From DATAOG01 sp963782885 (GTDB lineage: Bacteria; Pseudomonadota; Alphaproteobacteria; Geminicoccales; Geminicoccaceae), in the NCBI GenBank assembly GCA_963782885.1, contig CAWALL010000023.1:124001-188000 (forward strand): 64,000 nt of DNA, given 5' to 3'. A program made the translations under genes and the position numbers. Shown one piece after another: positions 17,901 through 27,050 of this stretch. The notes below the pieces were generated by a model. It did not search any database and was not told the DNA's origin. It saw nothing but the letters and a program-made list of their open reading frames with translations. Each line of letters begins with the position of its first letter. Within the stretch, counting starts at the first letter, position 1.

Positions 17901-19219
17901 TGCGAAAGAGTTTGATCAGCGTCGTTGGCGTGGGGCTCGTGGTCCTGGTGGCGTGGGTGGCCGCGGCCGGCATGCCGCAGGCCGGCTCGTCTGACACCTT
18001 CCGCCAGTTGAAGTTGTTCGGCGACGTCTTCGAGCGTGTGCGCGCCGAATATGTGGAAGAGGTTTCGGACGAGACTCTGGTCGAGGCGGCGATCAACGGC
18101 ATGTTGACCTCCCTCGATCCGCACTCCGGCTATCTCGATGCCAAGAAATACCGCGATATGCAGGTCCAGACCAAGGGCGAGTTCGGCGGGCTCGGCATCG
18201 AGGTCACGATGGAGAACGGCCTGGTCAAAGTGGTCTCGCCGATCGACGACACGCCGGCGCAGCGGGCGGGCGTCCAGGCTGGCGACGTGATCACCCATAT
18301 CAACAACGAGCCGGTCCTGGGCATGAGCCTGGCGGAAGCCGTCGAGCGGATGCGAGGCCCGGTCGATACCTCGATCGAGCTGACCTTGCGCCGGCCTGGC
18401 CACGACGAGCCGATCCCGGTCAGTATGGCACGCGCGGTGATTACGATATCGCCCGTGCGCTGGCACGCCGAGGGCGACATCGGCTACATCCGGATCAGCT
18501 CGTTCAACGAGCAGACCGAGAGCAGCCTGCACAAGGCTATCGAGGAGGCGAAGGGCCAACTCGGCGCGAGCTTCAAGGGCGTGGTTCTGGATCTGCGCAA
18601 CAACCCGGGCGGCCTGCTCGAGCAGGCGGTGGCGGTTGCCGACGCGTTCCTCGACCGCGGGGAGATCGTGTCCACGCGCGGCCGACGCCCTGACGGCATT
18701 CAGCGCTTCAACGCCCGGCGCGGCGACGAGATCGACGGCCGGCCGATGGTGGTGTTGATCAATGGCGGTTCGGCCTCGGCGTCGGAGATCGTCGCCGGCG
18801 CGCTGCAGGATCATGGCCGGGCGATCGTGATGGGCACGCGCTCGTTCGGTAAGGGCTCGGTCCAGACCATCATGCCGCTGCCAGGCCACGGCGCGATCCG
18901 GCTGACCACCGCCCGCTACTACACTCCGGCGGGCACCTCGATTCAGGCCAAGGGGATCGAGCCCGACATCGAGGTCCAGCAGTCGCACGTCGAGGTGATC
19001 GACGAGGGCGTGTCGCGGCGGGAGGCTGACCTGCGCGGGCGCCTTAAGAACGATCAGGTCGATGGTCAGGACGCCGTCAGCGACAGCGAGGCCCCCGCAA
19101 CTCAACCGTCGCAGCCAGCCCAGCAGTCGCAGCAGCCTGCGGTCGAGGATTACCAGCTCGCGCGGGCGGTCGATCTGCTCCGGGGTGTGGCCATGTTCGG
19201 GGCACGCAATATCCAATAG
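17900..19219 (+). CDS. ctpA: Carboxyl-terminal processing protease (S41)
   Basis: Periplasmic serine protease that trims proteins at the C-terminus. 439 residues: signal peptide (RKSLISVVGVGLVVLVAWV), N-terminal helical domain with DPHSGYLDA, a PDZ domain (FGGLGIEVTMENGLVKVVSP) at about residues 85-165, and the S41 core. The catalytic Ser lies in NGGSASASEIVAGAL and the catalytic Lys in RSFGKGSVQTI. A Gln-rich tail follows. It overlaps envC by one base and leads into yibQ, the usual alphaproteobacterial order. Confidence 0.95.
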   Translation: MRKSLISVVGVGLVVLVAWVAAAGMPQAGSSDTFRQLKLFGDVFERVRAEYVEEVSDETLVEAAINGMLTSLDPHSGYLDAKKYRDMQVQTKGEFGGLGIEVTMENGLVKVVSPIDDTPAQRAGVQAGDVITHINNEPVLGMSLAEAVERMRGPVDTSIELTLRRPGHDEPIPVSMARAVITISPVRWHAEGDIGYIRISSFNEQTESSLHKAIEEAKGQLGASFKGVVLDLRNNPGGLLEQAVAVADAFLDRGEIVSTRGRRPDGIQRFNARRGDEIDGRPMVVLINGGSASASEIVAGALQDHGRAIVMGTRSFGKGSVQTIMPLPGHGAIRLTTARYYTPAGTSIQAKGIEPDIEVQQSHVEVIDEGVSRREADLRGRLKNDQVDGQDAVSDSEAPATQPSQPAQQSQQPAVEDYQLARAVDLLRGVAMFGARNIQ

Positions 19220-20330
19220 GTCGGCGGCGGCGCCCACGTCCGACGGTGCGCCCGCGACCGGCGGCAGGTGCGCGGGCGCGGGTATCCCGGCCGGTCGGAG
19301 AGGGTGGCTACCACGCCGGCTCTGGTTGCTGTCCGCGTGCCTCTCGATCGCGGCTGGCGCCGTAGCTGCCCTGGCCGCAGGTGGCGAGGGGCGGATCGAG
19401 TTCATTGGCGTCCCGCTGCTGCAGCTCCCGCTGCCGGGCGCTCGGGCTCTGGTGCCGGAAGCGGAGCCCCAGGGACGATCGACCAGCGAGGCGGCCGCGG
19501 GCCTGCCAGCAGATCCGGCGTTGGTCGAGGACGGTCCGTTCGGACCTCTGCCGCGGATCGCACCCGATGGGCGCCGCCCGTTGCTCGCCTACGCCCGGCC
19601 GTTCGATTTCGACGATCAGCGACCCAGGATCGCTCTGTTGGTGGTGGGGCTGGGCCTGCAAGCCGATCTGACCGACGCCGCGATCGACCTGCCGGGGGAG
19701 CTCAGCCTGCACTTCTCGGCCTATGCGCCGGATCTGCCGGTCTGGTTCGGGCGGGCGCGGCGGGCGGGCCACGAGGTGCTGCTCGACCTGCCGATGGAAC
19801 CTCCGGATTATCCGGCGAGCGACCCTGGACCGCACACGCTCCTCGACGGCGCTTCGAATGCGGACAATCTGAAACGCCTCGACTGGCTGCTGGCACGGGC
19901 GACCGGCTACCTTGCCGTGGCCGGCGGCGGCACCCGGTTCACCACCAGTGAGCGGGCCGCAGCGGTCCTCAATGTCCTGGCCGAGCGCGGCCTGGCGCTG
20001 GTCGAGTTCGGCCGGGGTAACCTCGCGACCAGCGCCGCCGCGGTCGGCCTGCCCTATGCCAGCGCCCCGATGGTCATCGACGCCGATCCATCGATGCTGT
20101 CGATCGACCACGCGTTGGCCGGGCTCGAGACCGAAGCCCGGCAGAAGGGCAGCGCGGTGGCCATCGTCCAGGGCTACCCGATATCGCTGGACCGGTTGCG
20201 GCGCTGGGCCGTGGGCCTCGGCGACAAGGGTCTGGTCCTGGCGCCGGTCAGCGCCGTGGTGATCGAGCGGTCCGGGCTGGCGGCCGAAGGGCGCGGCGAG
20301 ACCGCACGCCGTGGCCGCGCCCAAGGTTAG
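19185..20330 (+). CDS. Divergent polysaccharide deacetylase (YibQ family)
   Basis: Secreted or membrane-anchored member of the divergent polysaccharide deacetylase family (PF04748), commonly found after ctpA. About 381 residues from the GTG at 19185; the start is uncertain, because the frame is open further upstream inside ctpA and a TTG near the hydrophobic segment (LLSACLSIAAGAVAAL) could also serve. The C-terminal domain has RPRIALLVVGLGLQ, LSLHFSAYAP, HEVLLDLPMEP and VAIVQGYPISLDRL. Loss of the metal-binding His residues is normal for the family. It overlaps rppH by 20 nt. Confidence 0.85.
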   Translation: MWPCSGHAISNRSAAAPTSDGAPATGGRCAGAGIPAGRRGWLPRRLWLLSACLSIAAGAVAALAAGGEGRIEFIGVPLLQLPLPGARALVPEAEPQGRSTSEAAAGLPADPALVEDGPFGPLPRIAPDGRRPLLAYARPFDFDDQRPRIALLVVGLGLQADLTDAAIDLPGELSLHFSAYAPDLPVWFGRARRAGHEVLLDLPMEPPDYPASDPGPHTLLDGASNADNLKRLDWLLARATGYLAVAGGGTRFTTSERAAAVLNVLAERGLALVEFGRGNLATSAAAVGLPYASAPMVIDADPSMLSIDHALAGLETEARQKGSAVAIVQGYPISLDRLRRWAVGLGDKGLVLAPVSAVVIERSGLAAEGRGETARRGRAQG

Positions 20331-20799
20331 CGGCGGCCCGCCGGAGGGGTACCGGCCCTGCGTCGGGTTGACGCTGATCGGTCCGGATCGGCGCCTGTTT
20401 CTCGGCGAGCGGCTGGGCCCGCTGCCGGACGCCTGGCAGATGCCGCAGGGCGGGATCGATCCCGGCGAAAGCCCGCTCGAGGCGGCGCGTCGCGAGCTGC
20501 TGGAGGAGGTCGGTACCGACCGGGTCGAGCTTTTGGCCGAAAGCCGGCACTGGTACGCCTACGACCTGCCGCCGGAGCTGATGCCGGCCCACTGGGACCG
20601 GCGCTACCGCGGTCAGAGCCAGAGATGGTTCGCCTTCCAATTCACCGGCTCCGATTCGGACATCGACCTGGACGCCCATCACGCGGAGTTCGCCCGCTGG
20701 CGCTGGGCGACCGCGGACGAGGCGCTGCGCCTGATCGTGCCCTTCAAACGCCCGGTCTACCAGGCGGTCCTGACCGAATTCGCGAGCCTGCTGCGCTGA
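20311..20799 (+). CDS. rppH: RNA pyrophosphohydrolase (Nudix)
   Basis: Removes pyrophosphate from the 5' end of mRNA and so starts decay. 162 residues with the strand YRPCVGLTLIGPDRRLFLGER, the full Nudix box beginning at GGIDPGESPLEAARRELLEE, and RYRGQSQRWFAFQF, which is diagnostic for RppH. It starts with GTG and overlaps yibQ by 20 nt. Last gene of the envC-ctpA-yibQ-rppH block. Confidence 0.95.
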   Translation: MAAPKVSGGPPEGYRPCVGLTLIGPDRRLFLGERLGPLPDAWQMPQGGIDPGESPLEAARRELLEEVGTDRVELLAESRHWYAYDLPPELMPAHWDRRYRGQSQRWFAFQFTGSDSDIDLDAHHAEFARWRWATADEALRLIVPFKRPVYQAVLTEFASLLR

Positions 20800-21138
20800 A
20801 TGCCGAAGACCCGGCGCTCGCCGTTGGGACATCCCGGGCAAAGCTGACCTGGGCACCATTCTTGATCTCGACCGGCGGCCCCGAGCCCGAGGCCGCGGGC
20901 GCCCACGCCGCCGCTGGCGCCTGGCGGTCGCGGCCGGATCGGGGTTGCCCTCAAGCCCGCCCTCGAAAGGCCTCGGGGCGCCGGTCGAGAGCAGGCCGGT
21001 ACGGTTGAAAGCGTCGGCAAGATGACGGACAACTCACGTCCCTGATGCGAGCCTTCGGGGCCGGCGCCGGGTCAAAAATTCCAACGCGGGCAATCGTACC
21101 GTCGAGCAGGTGGGATAATCGGCCGCGATGGCGGTAGC
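20800..21138. other. 339-bp intergenic region
   Basis: This gap between rppH and the ELM1-family gene contains no gene I can support and no clear terminator, repeat or operator. The start of the next gene has only weak ribosome-site character (GATGGCGGTAGC). Confidence 0.4.
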
Positions 21139-22320
21139 GTGACAGCAGCGACGACGTTGGCCCCGGAGCCCCGCGTCTGGGCGATGATGGGCCACAAGGC
21201 GGGCGACAACTCGCAGATCCTGGCGCTTGCCGAAGGCTTGGGCTGGCCGTTCGAGACCAAGCATCTGGTCTACCGTCCGACCGAGCTGCTCACCAACCGC
21301 CTGGCGCCCCGGACCCTGCTCGGCATCGTCCGGCGCCGGTCGAGCCCGCTGGTCCCGCCCTGGCCCGACCTGATCATCTCCGCCGGCCGGCGCAACGAGC
21401 CTGCCGCCCGCTGGATCCAGGCGCAGGCCGACCGGCGGGTGCGGCTGGTCCATTGCGGCCGGCCCTGGGCGTCGCTCGACTGCTTCGATCTGGTGGTCAC
21501 GACCCCGCAGTACCGGCTGCCCGAGCGGCCGAACGTGCTGCACAACACGACGCCTCTGCAGCAGGTGTCCGAAGCGCGCCTCGAGGCGGCGCGCGCGCTC
21601 TGGGGACCCAGGCTGGCGCGGCTGCCGCGCCCGCGCATCGCGGTCATGGTCGGCGGCGACGCCGGGCCCTACGTGCTCGACCGCGAGGCCGCGGCGCTGC
21701 TCGGGCGGGCGGCGAGCGCTCTGGCGACCCGGGAGGCAGGCTCGCTGCTGGTCACGACCAGCGCGCGCACGCCCTCGGGCACGATCGATGCGCTCGAGGC
21801 CTCGCTCGCGGGTCCCGCCGAGGTCTTCCGCTGGGCACCGGATCGGGCGGCCGACAACCCCTATTTCGGCTATCTGGCGATCGCGGACGCCTTCGTCGTG
21901 ACCTGTGAGAGCATGTCGATGCTGACCGAGGCGTGCTCGACCGGCAAGCCGGTCCACATGTTCGATCTCGATACCGGCCCGGAGCTCAAATGGCCGCTGC
22001 TCGAGCCGCTGATCGGCGAGGTGCCGCCGCCCTCATCGGCGCGCCGGCTGCGACGGCTGCGCTATCAGCCCCTGGTCCACCGGATTGCGATGATCACCGG
22101 GCCCGAGCGGCTGACGCGCGACGTCCGGGCCATCCAGCATCGGCTGATCCAGGCCGGGCGCGCGGTCTGGCTCGGACAGCAATTCCCGCCCGGACCGCCG
22201 CCGCCGCCGCTCGACGACCTGCCGCGTGCGCTCGCCCGGATCAGGGCCCTGTTCCAGGCGCCGCGCGACGGGGATCGGGCGCCGGCCGGCAAGCCGAGCG
22301 CGGCGCGCAGCGCGGCCTGA
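21139..22320 (+). CDS. ELM1/GtrOC1 family putative nucleoside-diphosphate-sugar epimerase
   Basis: A 393-residue protein of the ELM1 family (formerly DUF1022), named from a plant mitochondrial fission protein; the bacterial role is not established. Typical features are the N-terminal VWAMMGHKAGDNSQILALAE, PDLIISAGRRNEP, RIAVMVGGDAGPY and a C-terminal glycosyltransferase-B-like segment TCESMSMLTEACSTGKPVHM. Starts with GTG. The fold resembles glycosyltransferases, so a cell-envelope role is possible, but this is an inference. No membrane segments are seen. Confidence 0.85.
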   Translation: MTAATTLAPEPRVWAMMGHKAGDNSQILALAEGLGWPFETKHLVYRPTELLTNRLAPRTLLGIVRRRSSPLVPPWPDLIISAGRRNEPAARWIQAQADRRVRLVHCGRPWASLDCFDLVVTTPQYRLPERPNVLHNTTPLQQVSEARLEAARALWGPRLARLPRPRIAVMVGGDAGPYVLDREAAALLGRAASALATREAGSLLVTTSARTPSGTIDALEASLAGPAEVFRWAPDRAADNPYFGYLAIADAFVVTCESMSMLTEACSTGKPVHMFDLDTGPELKWPLLEPLIGEVPPPSSARRLRRLRYQPLVHRIAMITGPERLTRDVRAIQHRLIQAGRAVWLGQQFPPGPPPPPLDDLPRALARIRALFQAPRDGDRAPAGKPSAARSAA

Positions 22321-22342
22321 GCCGCCGGCGGTCGCCGGTCAA

Positions 22343-23659
22343 TCAGGCGGCGCTCGCCCGGGTCTGGCGCTCGGCGGCCGCGAGCGCCTGGTCGAGGTCG
22401 GCGATGATGTCGGCCGCGGTCTCGAGCCCGATCGAGAGCCGGATCACCTCGGGCCCGGCGCCGGCCGCGCGCAGCTGCGCCTCGTCGAGCTGGCGGTGCG
22501 TGGTCGAGGCCGGATGGATGATCAGCGAGCGCGTGTCGCCGATGTTGGCGAGGTGGGAAAGCAGCTCGCAGCCCTCGACCACCTTGATGCCCATCTGGTA
22601 GCCGCCCTTGACCCCGAAGGTGAAGACCGCGCCGGTGCCGCGCGGCATGTAGCGGCGGGCGAGCTCATGGTAGGGGCTGTCCGGCAGGCCCGGGTAGGAC
22701 ACCCAGGCGACCGCCGGATGACCGGCGAGGAATGCGGCGACCGCGCCGGCGTTCTCGACGTGGCGCTGCATCCTGAGCGGCAGGGTCTCGCAGCCGGTCA
22801 GCAGCATGAAGGCGTTGAAGGGCGACAGGCACGGGCCGACGTCGCGCAGGCCCACCGCCTTGCAGCGCATCGCGAAGCCGAAATCGCCGAAGGTCTCGGC
22901 GAACCTGATGCCGTGATAGGCCTTGGTCGGCTCGGTCAGGGCGGGGAATTTCCCGTTCTGGAACCAGTCGAAGCGGCCGCCGTCGACGATGATGCCGCCC
23001 ATCGAGTTGCCATGGCCGCCGATGTACTTGGTCATCGAATGGACCACGACGTCGGCGCCATGCCGGATCGGCTGGCAGAGATAGGGGCTCGGCATCGTGT
23101 TGTCGACGATCAGCGGCACGCCCGCGCCATGGGCGATCGCGGCGATCGCCTCGAGGTCGCAGACGACGCCGTCCGGGTTCGACGCGCTCTCGACGAAGAT
23201 CGCCTTGGTCCGCTTGCGCAGCGCCTTCTTGAACTCCTTTGGCTGGGTCGGGTCGACGAAGCGGACGTGCCAGTCGAACTTCGGGAAGGTCTCGCTGAAC
23301 TGGGTGATCGAGCCACCGTAGAGCTTGCGCGACGCGATGATCTCGTCGCCGGGCGTCATCAGGTTGAGGAAGGCTACGAACTGGGCGGCGTGGCCGCTGG
23401 CGACCGCGCAGGCCGCGGTGCCGCCCTCGAGTGCCGCGACCCGCTCCTCGAGCACCGAGACCGTCGGATTGGTGATCCGCGAGTAGATGTTGCCGAAGCG
23501 CTGCAGGTTGAACAGCGACGCGGCGTGGTCGACGTCGTCGAACACGAACGAGGTGGTCTGATAGATCGGGGTCGCGCGCGCGCCGGTGGTCGGGTCGGGC
23601 GCCGCGCCGGCATGGATCGCCAGCGTCTCGAAGCCGTAGTCGTGGTCCTGCTCGCTCAT
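22343..23659 (-). CDS. metY: O-acetylhomoserine sulfhydrylase
   Basis: PLP enzyme that makes homocysteine from O-acetylhomoserine and sulfide, cytoplasmic. 438 residues; the ATG at 23659 gives MSEQDHDYGFETLAIHAG, the standard Cys/Met-metabolism PLP start. Further motifs are YSRITNPTVSVLEER, FVESASNPDG, and the PLP lysine in HSMTKYIGGHGNSMGG. A longer open frame upstream is not coding. The gene is downstream of the radical SAM gene on the same strand with about 110 bp between. The leader was checked for a SAM riboswitch, but the conserved core is not visible. Confidence 0.95.
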   Translation of the reverse strand: MSEQDHDYGFETLAIHAGAAPDPTTGARATPIYQTTSFVFDDVDHAASLFNLQRFGNIYSRITNPTVSVLEERVAALEGGTAACAVASGHAAQFVAFLNLMTPGDEIIASRKLYGGSITQFSETFPKFDWHVRFVDPTQPKEFKKALRKRTKAIFVESASNPDGVVCDLEAIAAIAHGAGVPLIVDNTMPSPYLCQPIRHGADVVVHSMTKYIGGHGNSMGGIIVDGGRFDWFQNGKFPALTEPTKAYHGIRFAETFGDFGFAMRCKAVGLRDVGPCLSPFNAFMLLTGCETLPLRMQRHVENAGAVAAFLAGHPAVAWVSYPGLPDSPYHELARRYMPRGTGAVFTFGVKGGYQMGIKVVEGCELLSHLANIGDTRSLIIHPASTTHRQLDEAQLRAAGAGPEVIRLSIGLETAADIIADLDQALAAAERQTRASAA

Positions 23660-23771
23660 CGTTTCGGCCTCCCGCTCGCATTGATGCCGGGACCTAGGTA
23701 GCACGCCGGCGGGCGTCGGCCCAAACGATGTGCGGCTGAGGTCGATCTCGTAGTGGTGGTCTCGAGCGCCT

Positions 23772-25256
23772 CTAGGCGTGGAGCGGACCCGAGCCGGCAA
23801 CCGGGGCGATCCCGGTCGGCCCGCTCGGGCCTGCCGACGTCGCCGGGCGCGGGCCGCTCTGGCTCGCGACCAGGTCGCGCCAGCCCTCCTTCTGCGGCGC
23901 GATCGGCGGGATCGGCACGGTGTCGGGGGCGGCGGTCGGCGCGCCGATCGCATTCTTGGCGGTGCGGCCGGTCACCTCGCCCTTGCGGAAGAACAGGTTG
24001 TAGACGCTCCAGAAGCCGCGGCTGCGCGAGGCCCGGACCGGGAACCGGCGCACGATCGAAGGCACCGAGTAAAACTTCTGGTAGGCCCGCACGTGGCCGT
24101 CGCGGAGCTCCTGCGGGCTGAGATTGCGGGGGCTGTAGACGATCGAGCCCTGGTCGTACTTGTCCCAGTCGTACGACACGATCCGCTTGTTCTGCTCCAT
24201 CTCGTACCAGGTGATGGTGCCGGGATAGGGCGTCAGCACCGAGTAGGCGCAGACGTCGTAGTTGGCGTCGATGTTGAACTTGACGGTCTCGTCGAACACC
24301 GACGGGTCGTCCTCGTCGAACCCGAACATGAACAGGCCGAACACCAGGATGCCGTAGCTCTGGATCTTCTCGACCAGAGCCTTGAAGTTCTCCGGCCGGT
24401 TCTGGTGCTTGTGGGCATTGCGGAGCGTCTGCAGGGAGATCGATTCGAAGCCGATGCTCAGCATGTAGCAGCCGCTCTCGGCAGCGAGCTTCAGCAGCTC
24501 GTCGTTGTTGGCGCCGCTGCTGTTCACGCCCGCCTGCCAACGGACACCCCGACCTTTGAGCGCGCGCATGACCTCGGCCGCGCGCCGCGGCGTGCCGAAG
24601 AAATCGGCGTCGTTGAGCGCGATCACCCGATTGCCGCACTCGTCGATCTCGCGCATCACGTCGTCGACCGGACGATAGCGGAAGCGCAGGCCGTTCATCA
24701 GGTGCTCGGCGCAGAATTTGCACGCGAAATGGCAGCCACGCGAGGTCTGGATGAACGTGCTGGTGACGTAGCGCTCGCGCTTGACCAGGTCGTAGCGCGG
24801 CTGCGGCAGGCCGGCCATCGGATGGAGCTGGTCGCCCTTGTAGATCCCTTTCAGGCAGCCGCGCTGGAGGTCGTCGAGGACCCGGGACATCACGAGCTCC
24901 GCCTCGCCGATCACGATCGCATCGGCGTGCTGCAGCGCCTCGTCGGGCATGAAGCTCGGATGGACCCCGCCCATGACCACCGGGACGCCGCGCTGGCGGA
25001 ACGCGTCGGCGATCTCGTAGCCGCGATTGACATAGGCGGTCATCGCCGAGATGCCGACCAGATCGGCCTCGAGGTCGAAATCGATCGGTTCGATGTTCTC
25101 GTCGACCAGCACGACCTCGTACTGGTCCTCGGGGATCAGCGCCGCCACCGCCACCAAGCCGGCAAGGGGAGAGTAAAGGGCTTTATTGAAATACATCGGT
25201 TGGGTTGTGAACGAGTTGGTCTTGGGATTGACCAGAACGATGCGGCGGCTCGACAT
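23772..25256 (-). CDS. B12-binding radical SAM enzyme
   Basis: Radical SAM enzyme with an N-terminal cobalamin-binding Rossmann domain (residues about 1-150, VLVDENIEPIDFDLEADLVG, VVMGGVHPSFMPDEALQHAD) and a radical SAM core carrying the cluster motif CHFACKFC (CxxxCxxC). About 494 residues; the C-terminal 70 residues are Pro/Ala-rich. The architecture is shared by hopanoid-modifying HpnJ/HpnP-type and other class B enzymes, but the substrate cannot be read from sequence. The ATG at 25256 (MSSRRIVLVNPKTNS) follows GGGAGA. No hopanoid genes are in the window. Confidence 0.9.
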   Translation of the reverse strand: MSSRRIVLVNPKTNSFTTQPMYFNKALYSPLAGLVAVAALIPEDQYEVVLVDENIEPIDFDLEADLVGISAMTAYVNRGYEIADAFRQRGVPVVMGGVHPSFMPDEALQHADAIVIGEAELVMSRVLDDLQRGCLKGIYKGDQLHPMAGLPQPRYDLVKRERYVTSTFIQTSRGCHFACKFCAEHLMNGLRFRYRPVDDVMREIDECGNRVIALNDADFFGTPRRAAEVMRALKGRGVRWQAGVNSSGANNDELLKLAAESGCYMLSIGFESISLQTLRNAHKHQNRPENFKALVEKIQSYGILVFGLFMFGFDEDDPSVFDETVKFNIDANYDVCAYSVLTPYPGTITWYEMEQNKRIVSYDWDKYDQGSIVYSPRNLSPQELRDGHVRAYQKFYSVPSIVRRFPVRASRSRGFWSVYNLFFRKGEVTGRTAKNAIGAPTAAPDTVPIPPIAPQKEGWRDLVASQSGPRPATSAGPSGPTGIAPVAGSGPLHA

Positions 25257-25505
25257 GAGGTTGGTCTCCCGGGTTCGTTGCGGCAGCGCTCTCGTTGCCG
25301 ACCCGCTCGCAACCGAGTTCTGAACGAGATTCGATCCGGTAACGACGTTGAGCACGGGCGGTTCCGCAACCGCCCGGCGTTCACCGATCGGGAACCGTAT
25401 CACAGATTCTACCCGTGTCTCGGGCAAATGGGCAGATTTGTTCGACCTGCTCGGACGGGCCGCGGTCCAGCAGCGCTGACCAGCGCCCTCAGCGGGCGCG
25501 GTCGA

Positions 25506-26087
25506 TCATTGGGGCCGAGGTTTGCGGCCGAAGCCGGCCTTTGACCGGGACAGCTGGACGGCGCGGCCCTTCTTCGAGGAGATCACCCGGCGATTGACGC
25601 CGGCCCAACCGATCTCGCCGAAGAGCCGGCCGTACTCGATCTTGGGGCAGCGGTCCTGGACCACCTGCAGGCCGGCGGCCGCGGCCTTGGCGGCCGCCTG
25701 GTCGTGGCGCACGCCGAGCTGCAGCCAGAGGACCTTGGCGCCGATCCGGATCGCGTCGTCGACGACCGGCGGCGCATCGGCGGACTTGCGGAAGATCTGC
25801 ACCATGTCCGGCGCCGTGGCCAGATCGTCGAGGCTCGCGAGCACGGTCTCGCCCAGGATCTGCTGGCCGGCATAGCGCGGGTTGATCGGGATCACCCGGT
25901 AGCCCTTGGTCTGCAGGTAGAGCATGGCGAAGTAGGACGGGCGCATGTCGTTGGCGCTGATCCCGACCGCGGCGATCGTCTTGACCCGCTCGAGGATGCC
26001 GCGGATGTAGGAGTCGCCGTAGCTGAGCTTTGCCGCGGCCTTCGGGTTCGTTTCGTCGTTGCGTGCCGCGGCGCTCAGCTCGACCAT
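25506..26087 (-). CDS. CoA-binding domain protein (YccU-like)
   Basis: A small Rossmann-fold protein, 193 residues, of the CoA_binding_2 family. The core shows KTIAAVGISANDMRPSYF, GYRVIPINPRYAGQQILG and VVQDRCPKIEYGRL, all conserved in YccU-like proteins. A basic tail (residues 165-193) follows the domain. It overlaps the enoyl-CoA hydratase gene by 13 nt, which suggests a shared transcript and perhaps a link to acyl-CoA metabolism. The precise role of the family is unknown. Confidence 0.88.
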   Translation of the reverse strand: MVELSAAARNDETNPKAAAKLSYGDSYIRGILERVKTIAAVGISANDMRPSYFAMLYLQTKGYRVIPINPRYAGQQILGETVLASLDDLATAPDMVQIFRKSADAPPVVDDAIRIGAKVLWLQLGVRHDQAAAKAAAAGLQVVQDRCPKIEYGRLFGEIGWAGVNRRVISSKKGRAVQLSRSKAGFGRKPRPQ

Positions 26088-26920
26088 GAGGGCGTCCTCT
26101 TCTCGATGAACGCGGCAAGGCCTTCCTCGAAGTTCCGGTAGCTCGCGTTCTCGACCATGACGTCGGTCGTGAAGTCGTACGCGGCCTCGAGGCCCATCTC
26201 GAGCTGCCGGTAGAAGGCGCGCTTGCCGAGCGCCAGGACGTCCGCGGGCTTGTTCAGCAGGCGCGCCAGCAGGGCGTCGAAGGCTTCCTCGAGCTTCTCG
26301 GGCGAGACCACCTGGTTGACCAGGCCCAGACGCAGCGCCTCGTCGGCCTCGATGAAGTCGCCGGTCAGCAGCATCTCCATCGCCGGCTTGCGCGCGACAT
26401 TGCGGGCGAGCGGCACCATCGGGGTCGAGCAGAACAGGCCGTAGCGGACGCCCGAGGTGGCGAAGCGGGCATTGCTCGTGGCCAGCGCCAGATCGCAGGC
26501 GGCGACCAGCTGGCAGCCGGCGGCGGTCGCAATGCCGTCGATCAGCGCGATCACCGGCTGGGGCAGGCGGGTCAGCGCGAGCATGACCGCCGAGCACTGC
26601 TCGAACAGCGCCCGGACCTTGGCCGGATCGGCACGCTCGCCGCGCAACTCCTTGAGGTCGTGGCCGGCGCAGAAGGCCCGGCCCTTGCCGGTGATCACGA
26701 CCACCCGGACGGTCGGATCGGCCCGGATCTGCTCGAGCTCGCGCTGCAGGGCGGCGAGCAGCTCGCGCGAGAGCGCGTTGTAGGCATCCGGGCGGTTCAG
26801 CGCCAGGCCGGCCACGCCCTCGGCATCGCTCCGGAGCAGGACCGGCTCCGGCGCTGCGCTGTCCGCAGCACCCGCCGGCCGGTCCAGATCCGCGGTATCG
26901 GCGCCATCGACCATTACCAT
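26075..26920 (-). CDS. Enoyl-CoA hydratase/isomerase family protein
   Basis: Crotonase-fold enzyme acting on acyl-CoA thioesters. 281 residues with GLALNRPDAYNALSRELL, the CoA-binding AFCAGHDLKEL, the oxyanion-hole region IDGIATAAGCQLVAACDLAL and FCSTPMVPLARNVARKPAME. A Glu equivalent to the first hydratase glutamate is not obvious, because the position after GIATAAG is Cys-Gln, so isomerase, hydrolase or another crotonase activity is possible. It is upstream of and overlaps the CoA-binding gene. Confidence 0.88.
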   Translation of the reverse strand: MVMVDGADTADLDRPAGAADSAAPEPVLLRSDAEGVAGLALNRPDAYNALSRELLAALQRELEQIRADPTVRVVVITGKGRAFCAGHDLKELRGERADPAKVRALFEQCSAVMLALTRLPQPVIALIDGIATAAGCQLVAACDLALATSNARFATSGVRYGLFCSTPMVPLARNVARKPAMEMLLTGDFIEADEALRLGLVNQVVSPEKLEEAFDALLARLLNKPADVLALGKRAFYRQLEMGLEAAYDFTTDVMVENASYRNFEEGLAAFIEKRTPSWSS

Positions 26921-27050
26921 CCCCTCCCGCGCTCGGTCGGCATTCCGCCACCTTATATGCGCGCTCAGCCGCGCATGCCAACCCGAGGGCAGCGCGCTGC
27001 GGGGCGTCGAGCGCGGGCGAGCGTGGCGAGCCGGCGCGAGCGCCCGCCGG

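Noticed and set aside
23660..23771. Possible SAM-II-type riboswitch before metY
   Set aside because: The leader has a GTTTGGGCC stretch and a GC hairpin, but the conserved GCUAAA pseudoknot core is not present.
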